Assembly (NCBI RefSeq): GCF_024159265.1
Contig: NZ_JAMYWY010000001.1
Span: 6,820,001-6,884,000 of the forward strand
Direction: 5' to 3'
Origin: Paenibacillus sp. 1781tsa1
GTDB taxonomy: Bacteria; Bacillota; Bacilli; Paenibacillales; Paenibacillaceae
DNA: 64,000 nucleotides
The position numbers were made by a program, and so were the translations under genes. Positions within the stretch are counted from its first letter, which is position 1; each line of letters opens with the position of its first letter. This document shows, piece by piece, positions 1 to 8,671 of this stretch. Under the pieces are notes generated by a model, which saw only the letters and a program-made list of their open reading frames with translations, searched no databases and was not told the origin of the DNA.

Positions 1-1038
1 ATGCGGTCCTTTCAGTGGTAATATGCCTTTGATAATCGGCTCTTCCGGATTGTAATCCTTGAACAGCGGGCTGTAGACCATCGACATGTACCAGCTAAAA
101 TTAAATGTGGCTCCTGTCACATCCTGAGAGATGCGTGATGTGACCTGATCACTCGTGGTACTCGCATAATCCACCCCAAGCAGACCTTCTTTGTACAGTC
201 CATTCAGATAGGTCAGGTACTCCTTGTACGCTGGCTCATAATAGCTGAAATGCACCTTGCCCTGATCGTCTGCATAGAACTGATTGGACAGATCAAGTCC
301 AAATGCCGGGCCAAAGGCCATGGACACAAATTTCGCTTCCATGGACAGCGGAATCTCATCGGCTTTTCCGTTACCGTTCGGGTCGTCTGTCTTAAACTTG
401 CGCAGCATCGCCGTAAACTCATCCAACGTGGTCGGCTCGCTTAATCCAAGCTTATCAAGCCAGCGCACATTAACCATAAATACCGGCATGTAGTTGCGGG
501 TTAGCGTCTGCTGCGGGACATAATACATTTTACCATCTGGCGTCGTTAAACTGGCTTTAACCGAAGGGGACTTTTCATATATTTTTTTGAGATTCACGCC
601 GTACTTCTCTACAAGCTCGTTGATCGGGATAAACAGGCCACTATTGATGTACTTCATCAGTTGATCCTGATCTGGCAGGTACACGATATCGGGCAAGCCG
701 GTACCGGCAGCCAGCCTCGGATTGACGGCATCCGCATAGTTCTGTGGAGGAATGAGATCCCAATCCACCGTAACACCGGCGTTGCTCTCAATTTTCTTAA
801 CGATAGCTGCGGTGGAGAGATCCACGTTGGTCGTCCAGGCGTTAGTACCGAGAATAGACAGCTTGGCATCCGGCTGATCCGTCACTGGCCCTGCCCCGGT
901 ATAATTGAAGGCCGGCTCCGAACTGGACGGAGTGCTCCCCTCATCGGTTCCTGCCCCTGTTCCACCACTACATCCCGCCAGGCTGATTGCCAGTATCGCT
1001 GCCATTACACTTTTTCTTCCTGCCCCTTTAAATCTCAT
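1..1038 (-). CDS. Carbohydrate ABC transporter substrate-binding lipoprotein (C-terminus cut by window edge)
   Basis: Extracellular solute-binding protein of the large LipO/YtcQ-like group that delivers oligosaccharides to a paired-permease importer. The first 346 codons are present and the C-terminus lies left of position 1. The N-terminus MRFKGAGRKSV is followed by a short hydrophobic stretch and the lipobox LAGC (Cys near residue 23), then a Gly/Ser/Thr linker, so it should be a membrane-anchored lipoprotein. The body contains the EF-hand-like DPNGNGKADEIP motif common in this group. The ATG at 1038 follows AAGGAGGAATGATGG. It is third in a minus-strand run after two permeases (69 bp from the nearer one), with no ATPase, so the importer probably borrows a shared MsmX-type ATPase (inference). 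Substrate unknown. Confidence 0.88.
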   Translation of the reverse strand, partial: MRFKGAGRKSVMAAILAISLAGCSGGTGAGTDEGSTPSSSEPAFNYTGAGPVTDQPDAKLSILGTNAWTTNVDLSTAAIVKKIESNAGVTVDWDLIPPQNYADAVNPRLAAGTGLPDIVYLPDQDQLMKYINSGLFIPINELVEKYGVNLKKIYEKSPSVKASLTTPDGKMYYVPQQTLTRNYMPVFMVNVRWLDKLGLSEPTTLDEFTAMLRKFKTDDPNGNGKADEIPLSMEAKFVSMAFGPAFGLDLSNQFYADDQGKVHFSYYEPAYKEYLTYLNGLYKEGLLGVDYASTTSDQVTSRISQDVTGATFNFSWYMSMVYSPLFKDYNPEEPIIKGILPLKGPH

Positions 1039-1107
1039 CCATCATTCCTCCTTAGGTATGAACCATTTTGAACTCCCTTGAATGACATGACACTTAAGTA
1101 ATTAAAG

Positions 1108-1989
1108 CTATCCTTTCACGGCTCCGAGGGTAATCCCCTTAACGAAGTACCGTTGGATAAACGGGTAGATCGTAACAATAGGCAGAATGCTGACCACAAT
1201 GGATACATAACGTACTTGCAGGGTCGATACCGCCAGCGCCCCGGATGTCATCGTGCCGCCCATCTTCTGCATCACTTCCGGAGATGCCATGATCAGCACC
1301 CTTCGCAGGAACATCTGTAAGGGCTGCATATCCTGTTTGCCCAGATATAATAGGGCCGAGAAAAAGTTGTTCCAGTGGAATACCGCATAGTACAGCGTGA
1401 GCACAGCCAGTGTCGGCTTGATGATGGGAACCGCCAGACGGTACAGCATTGTCATCTCGTTGGCCCCGTCTATACTGGCACTTTCGAAAATCTCATTCGG
1501 AATGCCTTCAAAGGCCGAGCGGCAGATCATGACGTTAAACGTAATCACCAGCACAGGCAGCACCATGACCCAGCGGGTATTGTACAGCCCAAGCGAGGTA
1601 ATCAGCATGTAAACCGGAATAAGCCCACCCGAGAAATACATGGTAAAAGCGATGAAAAAATTCAGCTTGCGACGCAAGAAAAATTGCTGTCTGGATAATG
1701 GAAACGCGGCAAGACATGTTGCCACAATATTCAACAGTGTACCTACCACGGTGTACCAAAGGGTGTTGTAGAACGATACCCATAACTCCTTGTATTGCAG
1801 TACCATTTGGTAACCTGACAGGGTAAAGCCAACGGGCCACAATACGACTTTTTGTTTGTCGATGGCATCCACCGAGCTGAATGAAATGCTAATGACGTAC
1901 AGAAAGGGATACAACGTGACAACAACCGCCAGTATGGTCAGCAGGTAGACACTTCCGTAGAACAAACGGTCACTTCTCGATTTTTGCAT
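1108..1989 (-). CDS. Carbohydrate ABC transporter permease, MalG/LplC-YtcP type
   Basis: Inner-membrane permease subunit of a sugar importer, 293 aa, the usual length. Six hydrophobic segments can be read, the first at about residues 13-35. The cytoplasmic EAA loop that contacts the ATPase is visible as ESASIDGANEMTMLYRLAVP around residues 190-210, and the protein ends in the family-typical YFVKGITLGAVKG. The ATG at 1989 has AAAGGAGACCTGT just upstream. It starts 29 bp after the stop of the partner permease, so the two are cotranscribed with the binding protein that follows. Sugar specificity cannot be read from the sequence. Confidence 0.9.
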   Translation of the reverse strand: MQKSRSDRLFYGSVYLLTILAVVVTLYPFLYVISISFSSVDAIDKQKVVLWPVGFTLSGYQMVLQYKELWVSFYNTLWYTVVGTLLNIVATCLAAFPLSRQQFFLRRKLNFFIAFTMYFSGGLIPVYMLITSLGLYNTRWVMVLPVLVITFNVMICRSAFEGIPNEIFESASIDGANEMTMLYRLAVPIIKPTLAVLTLYYAVFHWNNFFSALLYLGKQDMQPLQMFLRRVLIMASPEVMQKMGGTMTSGALAVSTLQVRYVSIVVSILPIVTIYPFIQRYFVKGITLGAVKG

Positions 1990-2018
1990 ACAGGTCTCCT
2001 TTGGTCCGGGTTATAGTC

Positions 2019-2936
2019 TTACCAGAGTGACATCTTGGTCAGGCGGCGGGTCATGGAATTGGCAGCAAACACAAGCACAAAAGTGATTATGGAGTTAAAC
2101 AGGCCGACCGCTGTGGCGAAGCCGTAATTCTGGCCTTCAATCCCCATCCGATATACATAGGTGGACAGGACATCCGCCGTTTCGTAGGTGGCTCCGTTGT
2201 AGAGCAGATATACCTTCTCGAAACCTACGCTCATAATGCCGCCAAGCGACAGAAGCAGAAGAATGACAATGGTTGGTTTGATACTGGGAAGGGTCAGGTG
2301 CCATAGCTCCTGAAATTTGTTGACGCCGTCAATTTTGCCGGAATCATACATCTCGGGGTCGATCCCCATAATGGCTGCAATGTAGATGATGGAGCTGAAG
2401 CCAAAGCTCTGCCAGATATCGGAGCTTGTGAAGATGGTACGGAACCAGCTGGCATCCATCATGAAATTCACTTTTTCCATGCCCAGACTCGCGATGAGGG
2501 TATTCACAATACCGTCTGTTGGTGACAGGAAGTTAATGATCATGCCGGCTACAACGACAGTGGAGATGAAGTGAGGAAGGTAGGTCACCGTCTGGGCGAA
2601 TCGCTTGAATGTTCGGTTCTTGATCTCCACGATGCAGACAGCGAACAAAATCGGAATGGAGAAGCCGAACAGGAGTGGCAGGAAAGCGAGCAGAAATGTG
2701 TTACGTAGCAGTCGCCAGAAATAAATGGAGTTCACGAACTGTTCGAACCAGCGCAGTCCCACCCATTCCCCGCTGAGCATGCCCTGACCCGGCAGGAAAT
2801 TGCGAAATGCCAACAGCACGCCAGGCATCGGAAGGTACATGAAGATGAGGTAATACAGGAAGATAGGTGAAAACATCAACAGCAAATACTTATCCCGTCT
2901 GATCAGGCTGAACAGTGTAGACATGCGTTTTTTCAA
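2019..2936 (-). CDS. Carbohydrate ABC transporter permease, LplB/YteP type
   Basis: Second permease subunit of the importer, 305 aa. It has the N-terminal segment RRDKYLLLMFSPIFLYYLIF and FMYLPMPGVLLAFRNF that mark the LplB/YteP group, six predicted membrane helices, and the EAA loop DSGKIDGVNKFQELWHLTLP near residues 198-217. The start is a TTG at 2936 preceded by AAGGGGAG at 9-nt spacing; the ATG four codons later is too far from that site. It is first of the three transport genes. The 352-bp region before it holds two palindromes and a cre-like site. AraC-type regulators next to such transporters commonly control them, so the upstream araC-type gene is the likely regulator (inference). Confidence 0.9.
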   Translation of the reverse strand: MKKRMSTLFSLIRRDKYLLLMFSPIFLYYLIFMYLPMPGVLLAFRNFLPGQGMLSGEWVGLRWFEQFVNSIYFWRLLRNTFLLAFLPLLFGFSIPILFAVCIVEIKNRTFKRFAQTVTYLPHFISTVVVAGMIINFLSPTDGIVNTLIASLGMEKVNFMMDASWFRTIFTSSDIWQSFGFSSIIYIAAIMGIDPEMYDSGKIDGVNKFQELWHLTLPSIKPTIVILLLLSLGGIMSVGFEKVYLLYNGATYETADVLSTYVYRMGIEGQNYGFATAVGLFNSIITFVLVFAANSMTRRLTKMSLW

Positions 2937-2961
2937 CGTGAAGCACTCCCCTTCGCCACAT

Positions 2962-2979
2962 AATTACAACGTTTGAATT
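2962..2979. promoter_or_regulatory. Imperfect operator-like palindrome before the sugar importer
   Basis: AATTACAACGTTTGAATT differs at one central position from the perfect 18-bp palindrome 175 bp further upstream (3137-3154). It lies only 26 bp before the permease TTG start. Two near-identical copies flanking a promoter region suggest a looping or cooperative repressor site. The central CG recalls LacI-family operators, but the cognate regulator is not identified. Confidence 0.45.
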
Positions 2980-3136
2980 TTTGAATAAAAATGAACTGTC
3001 ATTTCACTGACGTATTTGTTATTCATTCCATCCACATTTTGTAACAACCTATAATATTCTGCGTAAAACGAGATATTTTCTTGGAAAAGTCCTCCTTACA
3101 CCGTAGTTCTGTCTTTTCAATAATTTTCAAAAACGT

Positions 3137-3154
3137 AATTACAACGTTGTAATT
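3137..3154. promoter_or_regulatory. Perfect 18-bp palindrome, operator candidate
   Basis: AATTACAACGTTGTAATT is its own reverse complement over all 18 bases. It lies between the araC-type gene terminator and the transport operon, and has a second near-copy at 2962-2979. Its length and central CG fit a dimeric DNA-binding protein of the LacI type; this is inference. Confidence 0.5.
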
Positions 3155-3164
3155 TTAAACTAAA

Positions 3165-3178
3165 TGTATACGCTTACA
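3165..3178. promoter_or_regulatory. cre-like catabolite-repression site
   Basis: TGTATACGCTTACA matches the CcpA consensus TGWAARCGYTWNCW at 13 of 14 positions. It sits 10 bp from the perfect palindrome and upstream of a sugar importer, where CcpA control is expected. The match is direct; the regulation is inferred. Confidence 0.5.
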
Positions 3179-3251
3179 TAAACTTTTTCTCATCTTAGCA
3201 AAGTCTCCTTCGTTTGGCAACAACAAAAATCAGTGGCATGTCTAACGCACT

Positions 3252-3283
3252 AAATACAGTCTCGCATACGCGAGACTGTATTT
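3252..3283. terminator. Hairpin directly after the araC-type gene
   Basis: A perfect 14-bp stem (arms AAATACAGTCTCGC and GCGAGACTGTATTT) closes a 4-nt loop, starting 5 bp past the stop codon of the araC-type gene. The U-tract is weak on the minus strand (ATTTAGTG), so it may act as a bidirectional or inefficient terminator allowing some read-through into the importer genes. Confidence 0.7.
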
Positions 3284-3288
3284 ATAAT

Positions 3289-4092
3289 CTACACTTGATT
3301 CCGATACTCCATCGGTGTCATAACATATACTCGCTGAAACGCTCTGTAAAACTGACTGACGCTGGAAAATCCCAGCTCATAACTGATGGTGGTTACCGAA
3401 TCCGTCGTAAGGCGAAGCCTTCTGGACGCTTCTTCTACACGCAAATTTAACAAATATTGATACGGTGTCTTTCCCGTAAGAGTCTTGAAAGAGCGCATGA
3501 AATGATACCGGCTCTGATGCGCGACCATCGCCATCGAATCAATATCCATTGGATCCGTATAGGCACTGTGAATGTACTCCAGCACCCGGCGAAGATGAGG
3601 GTCCATACATGTACGATTATCTACAATCGTTTTTCCATTTTCCTGCCCCATCAACATGCGTCTTAGATACATCTCGACCGCCAGTTCTGTTTCCTGTACT
3701 TGGAGCGAATCCGGCATGTCATCTAACAAAATGGAATTCCAGCCTCGGAACAGACTGCTGATCTCAGCGGGATCAAACGTCTGGGTAGGTCGAAACTCAG
3801 CTCGCCCCCCACTTAACTCCGCACCTTCTAAACTACCTAATGGCGGTTTACGGAACTTGATCACAATGACTGCCGAATCCGAACCTATTTCAAAATAATG
3901 CTCAGTCTGGGGATGAGCAATAATCCCCTTGCCTGCGTTCAGAGGGTATGCGTGCCGTTCCTGTACCAGATGACATTGCCCTCTGACCGGCAGCGTTAGC
4001 TGATACCAGTCATCATGCACATGAGGTTCATTCGCGAACCCTCCGGTAGCTTTCCATAATTCCAACCCATTTAACGTCATGTTTAATTCCAT
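3289..4092 (-). CDS. AraC-family transcriptional regulator
   Basis: Sugar-responsive type AraC regulator, 267 aa from the chosen start. The N-terminal half reads as a cupin-like ligand domain (HVHDDWYQLTLP, then QTEHYFEIG). The C-terminal ~100 residues are a full AraC double helix-turn-helix: the first helix pair around QSRYHFMRSFKTLTGKTPYQ and the second around ISYELGFSSVSQFYRAFQR, ending MTPMEYRNQV. An upstream in-frame ATG at 4113 lies inside the promoter -10 box (4112-4117), whereas the ATG at 4092 follows AGGTGAGGAAACG, so 4092 is preferred. It precedes the ATPase-less sugar importer on the same strand and is divergent from an MFS exporter. Likely regulator of the importer (inference). 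Confidence 0.88.
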   Translation of the reverse strand: MELNMTLNGLELWKATGGFANEPHVHDDWYQLTLPVRGQCHLVQERHAYPLNAGKGIIAHPQTEHYFEIGSDSAVIVIKFRKPPLGSLEGAELSGGRAEFRPTQTFDPAEISSLFRGWNSILLDDMPDSLQVQETELAVEMYLRRMLMGQENGKTIVDNRTCMDPHLRRVLEYIHSAYTDPMDIDSMAMVAHQSRYHFMRSFKTLTGKTPYQYLLNLRVEEASRRLRLTTDSVTTISYELGFSSVSQFYRAFQRVYVMTPMEYRNQV

Positions 4093-4111
4093 CGTTTCCT
4101 CACCTGCTGAC

Positions 4112-4139
4112 ATTATAGCAAATCGTGCTCACTTTCCAA
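4112..4139 (-). promoter_or_regulatory. Sigma-A promoter of the araC-type gene
   Basis: On the minus strand TTGGAA (4134-4139) and TATAAT (4112-4117) are separated by 16 bp. Transcription would start about 7 nt beyond the -10 box, just before the AGGTGAGG ribosome site, giving a very short leader. This rules out the upstream ATG that overlaps the -10 box as start codon. Confidence 0.65.
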
Positions 4140-4209
4140 GCACTTTTCACAAAGACAATGCCTGACCGTGTCTTTTATCATAGAAAAAAATAATTCGAGG
4201 TGATCTCCC

Positions 4210-5436
4210 ATGGCTCAGGCCACTTTAAGCAAAATGCAAATCAACTCTTCCGCCAATTGGGCACTCGCCGGAGTCAGCTTCGCCCATTTGCTGAATGATG
4301 CGATGCAGACCGTGGTTCCATCTGCTTTTCCGCTGTTTCAGCAGACCATGCAGCTCAGTTTCGCTCAGATGGGCTGGATTGCCTTCACCCTGAATATTAC
4401 CGCATCCGTCCTTCAGCCACTGGTCGGTTATATGTCAGACCGCAAGCCCATGCCGATCCTGCTTCCCGGAGGCATGTTAGTCTCCCTGATCGGTGTGCTC
4501 GGCTTAGCCTTGTCTTCCGAGTTATGGATGTTGCTTGTATCGGCCGCATTGATTGGCATAGGCTCATCCATCCTCCACCCCGAGTCCTCACGCGTGGCTC
4601 ATATGGCAGCCGGCCGTGGACGTGGAATGGCGCAATCGATCTTCCAGGTGGGAGGCAACACGGGACAGGCGATTGCTCCATTACTGGTCGCTTTCATCCT
4701 GCTGCCACATGGGCAGCGTAGTTTTCTGTGGCTAATGGGCTTTGCCCTGATCGGTATCTTTATTCAGTCTTATGTCAGTCGCTGGTACAGAGACAAGCTT
4801 GCCGAGACTCGCATTCGTCAGCAACAGCCTCTAAAATCAAGCGGCGCAGAGCCAGTAGCTCGACCTATGAGCAGGGGATTCATCGCTTTTACAATGGGCA
4901 TTCTTATCCTGCTGCTGTTTTCCAAATTCGTATATATTGCTGGCATGACCGGATATTACGCCTTCTATTACGCGGATGCATATGACTTGCCTCTCTCCCA
5001 GGCACAGATCTGTCTGTTTATTTTGCAATTTGCAGGCATGGTCGGAACCTTGCTCGGCGGCCCGCTCGCTGATCGCTATGGGCGTAAACCAATGATCTGG
5101 TTCTCCATTGCAGGTACTGCACCATTTTCGTTGTTGTTGCCTTATGCAGGCCCCGTCTTGTCCATGGTATTGTGCGGAATGATTGGACTCATCCTGATGT
5201 CCGGCTTCAGCGTCATCATTGTCTATGCACAGGAATTGCTTCCTCGGCATATTGGAACGGTATCCGGGTTATTTTTCGGCCTGTCGTTCGGCATGGCTGG
5301 ACTTGGCTCGGTTGTGCTGGGTTCCTTAATTGATGTGACCAGCGTTGCATTTGTTATCAAGTTATGTTCGTTTTTGCCACTGCTTGGTGTGTGTGCCGTA
5401 TTTCTGCGCAAGGACCAACCAAGAACAACAGGATAA
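4210..5436 (+). CDS. MFS exporter, fosmidomycin-resistance (Fsr) family
   Basis: Twelve-helix major-facilitator protein of 408 aa, matching the ~400-aa length of Fsr proteins. The N-terminal signature FAHLLNDAMQTVVPSAFPLF and the MFS loop motif GYMSDRKPMP (about residues 75-85) are typical; a second copy of the loop, GGPLADRYGRKP, occurs in the second half near residue 285-297, as expected from the duplicated fold. Fsr proteins are proton-coupled drug exporters whose natural substrate is unknown. The ATG at 4210 follows GAGGTGATCTCCC. Divergent from the araC-type gene, and followed 75 bp later by a lone ABC ATPase. Confidence 0.88.
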   Translation: MAQATLSKMQINSSANWALAGVSFAHLLNDAMQTVVPSAFPLFQQTMQLSFAQMGWIAFTLNITASVLQPLVGYMSDRKPMPILLPGGMLVSLIGVLGLALSSELWMLLVSAALIGIGSSILHPESSRVAHMAAGRGRGMAQSIFQVGGNTGQAIAPLLVAFILLPHGQRSFLWLMGFALIGIFIQSYVSRWYRDKLAETRIRQQQPLKSSGAEPVARPMSRGFIAFTMGILILLLFSKFVYIAGMTGYYAFYYADAYDLPLSQAQICLFILQFAGMVGTLLGGPLADRYGRKPMIWFSIAGTAPFSLLLPYAGPVLSMVLCGMIGLILMSGFSVIIVYAQELLPRHIGTVSGLFFGLSFGMAGLGSVVLGSLIDVTSVAFVIKLCSFLPLLGVCAVFLRKDQPRTTG

Positions 5437-5511
5437 CCGTTGAAACCTCACTGATGTTGTGACTACAATACACCTAGGACAATCGAGGATAACAGAAGGA
5501 GGGAATAACGC

Positions 5512-6294
5512 ATGATTATTGATGTACAGCATGTCACTTGGAAAAGGGGACCTCTTACCCTGCTGAACGATGTAAGCTGGCAGGTTAATGACGGTGAACA
5601 CTGGGCGTTGCTTGGCCTGAATGGCTCCGGCAAAACAACACTCCTGAACATGATCACCGGGTATCTCTGGCCAACTGAAGGCAAGATATCCGTGCTGGGC
5701 CATGAATATGGCGATGTGGATCTGAGGCAGCTCCGCAAATCCATCGGCTGGGTCAGTTCGTCTCTGCAAGAGAAATTGTACGGCACGGATCGCACACAGT
5801 ATGTCGTGATCAGCGGCAAACATGCCACCATTGGCTTGTACGACAAGCTATCGGATGATGATCTGGATCAGGCACAGGAATTGATGCGAACACTGGGCTG
5901 TCAGCACCTGTGGGATCGCGAATATCGTACCTGTTCTCAAGGCGAGAAACAGAAACTTCTTATTGCCCGAGCACTCATGGCCAATCCGCGCGTACTCATT
6001 CTGGACGAGCCTTGCAATGGACTGGATCTGTTCTCAAGAGAGCGATTGCTGGACAGCATTCGTGAATTATCACAGCGACCAGATACCCCTTCACTCATCT
6101 ATGTCACCCATCATACCGAAGAAATATTGCCCGTGTTTAGTCACAGTCTCTTGCTTCGTAGGGGTGAAATCGTGAATAGCGGACTAACGAGCGAGCTGAT
6201 GAACACCGAAGTGCTGAGCAACTTCTTCGAGGCACCTGTGGAAGTTGATCGGCACGGGGAACGTGTCTATGTCAGAGCTGCGGCGGATTCATAA
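5512..6294 (+). CDS. Orphan ABC transporter ATP-binding protein, YlmA-like
   Basis: Single nucleotide-binding subunit, 260 aa. Walker A GLNGSGKTT sits near residues 36-44, the Q-loop is in VSSSLQEKL, the signature is CSQGEKQKLLIARAL (variant of LSGGQ, with SQGE), Walker B is VLILDEP, and the switch histidine is in YVTHHTEE. No membrane partner is encoded beside it, as for B. subtilis YlmA and E. coli ModF-like ATPases, so it may be a soluble or translation-related ABC protein rather than a transporter part. The ATG follows AGAAGGAGGGAATAACGC. It lies 75 bp after the MFS gene on the same strand, possibly cotranscribed. Confidence 0.88.
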   Translation: MIIDVQHVTWKRGPLTLLNDVSWQVNDGEHWALLGLNGSGKTTLLNMITGYLWPTEGKISVLGHEYGDVDLRQLRKSIGWVSSSLQEKLYGTDRTQYVVISGKHATIGLYDKLSDDDLDQAQELMRTLGCQHLWDREYRTCSQGEKQKLLIARALMANPRVLILDEPCNGLDLFSRERLLDSIRELSQRPDTPSLIYVTHHTEEILPVFSHSLLLRRGEIVNSGLTSELMNTEVLSNFFEAPVEVDRHGERVYVRAAADS

Positions 6295-6344
6295 TTACGT
6301 GGTTATACACAGCACACGCAGCATAGGTGCAGAAACTTAACAGT

Positions 6345-6389
6345 AAAAGCCCAATATCTTATCCACATGTGGATAGATTTTGGGCTTTT
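6345..6389. terminator. Bidirectional intrinsic terminator
   Basis: AAAAGCCCAA and TTGGGCTTTT enclose an inner hairpin ATCCACATGTGGAT. A-tract and T-tract flank both sides, so it can serve the plus-strand ABC ATPase gene and the minus-strand methyltransferase gene that converge here. Confidence 0.85.
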
Positions 6390-6493
6390 CAATGCTATAT
6401 CTAGTGTTATCCACCGTTTTCTGTGTAGAACTTTCTAATTTATGAGTATAACTTAGTTATGTCCTTCTATTTATCTATATTCTTCTCCGCGAT

Positions 6494-7222
6494 CTATTTC
6501 CGGGCTGCCAGGAACAGAAACAATGGAATACGCTGCCTGCGCAGATAGGTTTCCTCGTTTACAAAATAAGCACGTTGTGGTGCTGACTCGCGCAAATGTT
6601 CTACACGGAATCCTGCCCGCTGCAATGCCATAAAGTATGATTCAATGGACCGATGCATCTTTTTCACAGAACCACCCAACCACTGCTGCTCACGGAATCC
6701 TTCCACAAAATACTGATCAACCACCCAATCCGTTCGAGTCCCGGAGGGTTGCAGTGTGGACGTGATCACAGGGTGTTCTACCGAGAATACAAATGTCCCA
6801 TTCTCTTTCAACGTATTGTATATGTTGCGGAACAGGCTCTCCACATCCTCAATATAGTGGACAGCCAGTCTCGATATCACCAGATCGTATACTTTGGCCG
6901 GGTAGTCCCAGTCTTCCATGAATGCCTGTTCAATCTGTGCATTCAATCCTTTTACGGATTTGTTGGCTGCCTGAATCATATTCACCGAACCCTCAATTCC
7001 CGTATACGTCGCACCTTCGCGCCCCCTGCCCAGCAATTCTGCGGCGAACCTCGCATCCCCGCAACCGAGGTCCAGTATATTCTTGCCGGTTACATCTCCG
7101 ATCAACTCCAGCATCACCGGCTTTTCCAGTGTATCATTGGCGTTCTCCTGCCACTTGCGACGTTCCATATACTTCTCGAAATTCGCCTCATCATCGTAAA
7201 AGTCTGATCCTCTGTCCTTCAT
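6494..7222 (-). CDS. Class I SAM-dependent methyltransferase
   Basis: Small-molecule-type methyltransferase, 242 aa. Motif I is NILDLGCGDARFAAELL (about residues 50-66), followed by an acidic residue at the end of strand 2 (YTGIEGS) and the Leu-rich motif after DLVISRLAVHYIED, all typical of the YcgJ/UbiE-like fold. Acceptor unknown. An in-frame ATG at 7237 exists, but its codon overlaps the GGAGGG ribosome site (7230-7235) that serves the ATG at 7222, so 7222 is preferred. Single gene; it converges on the ABC ATPase gene across a bidirectional terminator. Confidence 0.82.
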   Translation of the reverse strand: MKDRGSDFYDDEANFEKYMERRKWQENANDTLEKPVMLELIGDVTGKNILDLGCGDARFAAELLGRGREGATYTGIEGSVNMIQAANKSVKGLNAQIEQAFMEDWDYPAKVYDLVISRLAVHYIEDVESLFRNIYNTLKENGTFVFSVEHPVITSTLQPSGTRTDWVVDQYFVEGFREQQWLGGSVKKMHRSIESYFMALQRAGFRVEHLRESAPQRAYFVNEETYLRRQRIPLFLFLAARK

Positions 7223-7375
7223 TCGGTGACCCTCCATTTCGGATAAGCATGATCCTCTTTACAGCCTGTATGAGTATACAGAATATGGATGTGCGTGGCT
7301 ATAACAAAAAAAGCTGTTGTCTGGAGTTATCCAGCAAACAGCCTTGCTGCCATACACTTCTACCATTTTCGCCGC

Positions 7376-8671
7376 TTAGCCAAAACGTTCTGTTTTGTAC
7401 CATTTGCTCTCGCGTTTCCGAATCTTGTCCATAATCAAGGAGTAGAATGCCTTGATCGAGATCAGGATGAAAAGCTGTGCATACGTGAAGTAGGACACGC
7501 AGGCATAGATGAAATTACGAGTATTGCTCTGTCCAATATCTGCGGCAAGTGCCAGATTGATCTGTAACACGTAAATAAAGTACATGAGTGCCCAACCAAT
7601 GACAAGGAAGACATACGCATCGCCGGCAAACTGGAACGGTGACATTACCTCTGGTTTAAATATGGCAATGATCCGATAAACCAGATTCACGAGAAATATA
7701 ATATCCGATACAATGATCGCAAGCATAAACCAGAAATAACTAACGGCATAATAGATGACCAGCAACTTATTACGCCAACTGGAGCGGTTAAACAGGTTAT
7801 GGATATTATCCAGTACCACCTGGTAGTTCCCCTTGGCCCAGCGCTCGCGCTGCTTCATGTAAACACTAAGCTGCTCCGGCTCCTGCTGATAGGCTTCCGC
7901 TTGCGGCGCCAGTGCCACAAACTGTCCGCGATTCAAAATCTCGAATGACAACGCGGTATCTTCTGTAATGGCTGTCACATCCCAGCCACCAATTTCCCGG
8001 ATCAACTTGGTTTTGATAATGTAATTCGTTCCCGGAATGGAACCCAGCTGGAACAGTTCCCACAGACCCGTGTGATACACACGTTGCGAAGTAATAATCT
8101 CCAGATTGATGCATTTGGAGAGGAAATTCTGTCCTCTATTGCGTGCTTTGTTTCTGCCAAAAACCACGCCATATTGTTCAGGGTTCTCAAGCGATTTTTG
8201 CGCCAAAAACATTAATGAATTCCGTTCAGGTGCGGCATCTGCATCGAAGATACAGATCCAATCGCCCGTGGCTATTTCCAATCCGTCATTTAAAGCCCCG
8301 GACTTGCCACCTGTTCCTTTTCGCTCCATTACCGTCACATTGCGATGCAAATAACTGGTCTGACTGAGGAATGATCTTAGCTTCTCTGCGGTATCATCTG
8401 TACAGTTATCGGCAATCACGATGACCTGAACTTTATCCTCCGGATAATTCAAGCGCAGGATGTGCTCTACCGTCGCGACAATGACCTTACCCTCGTTGTG
8501 CGCAGGTACCATGACAGTAACTGTTGGATAATGGTCCATATCTTCAGGGATCTGAATCCCTTTTTTGTCCTGTTTATTAATAAAACGAATCGCACCTGCC
8601 ATAATAACAATCGACTCGAATACCGCAATCCAGATACTAAATATTGATAATATTAAAATAAAATCAGCCAC
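7376..8671 (-). CDS. Processive family 2 glycosyltransferase of a putative exopolysaccharide operon (YdaM-like)
   Basis: Membrane-embedded polymerising GT2 enzyme, 431 aa, of the cellulose/hyaluronan-synthase type. One N-terminal membrane helix (residues 3-28) precedes the catalytic domain, which has all expected motifs: D88 in ADNCTDD, DAD at 143-145, TEDT at 236-239 and the processivity motif QRERW at 274-278. Three to four helices follow (about 300-405). The start is GTG at 8671 with GGAGG 7 nt upstream, overlapping the stop of the small membrane gene by 8 nt (GTGGCTGA), which implies translational coupling. Last gene of the operon. By analogy with the ydaJKLMN and Listeria pss loci, it would make an exopolysaccharide under c-di-GMP control; the product sugar cannot be read. 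Confidence 0.87.
   Translation of the reverse strand: MADFILILSIFSIWIAVFESIVIMAGAIRFINKQDKKGIQIPEDMDHYPTVTVMVPAHNEGKVIVATVEHILRLNYPEDKVQVIVIADNCTDDTAEKLRSFLSQTSYLHRNVTVMERKGTGGKSGALNDGLEIATGDWICIFDADAAPERNSLMFLAQKSLENPEQYGVVFGRNKARNRGQNFLSKCINLEIITSQRVYHTGLWELFQLGSIPGTNYIIKTKLIREIGGWDVTAITEDTALSFEILNRGQFVALAPQAEAYQQEPEQLSVYMKQRERWAKGNYQVVLDNIHNLFNRSSWRNKLLVIYYAVSYFWFMLAIIVSDIIFLVNLVYRIIAIFKPEVMSPFQFAGDAYVFLVIGWALMYFIYVLQINLALAADIGQSNTRNFIYACVSYFTYAQLFILISIKAFYSLIMDKIRKRESKWYKTERFG

Noticed and set aside
661-1071. 136-codon frame opposite the binding-protein gene
   Set aside because: Antisense to a clear lipoprotein with lipobox and ribosome site; composition is that of a shadow frame.
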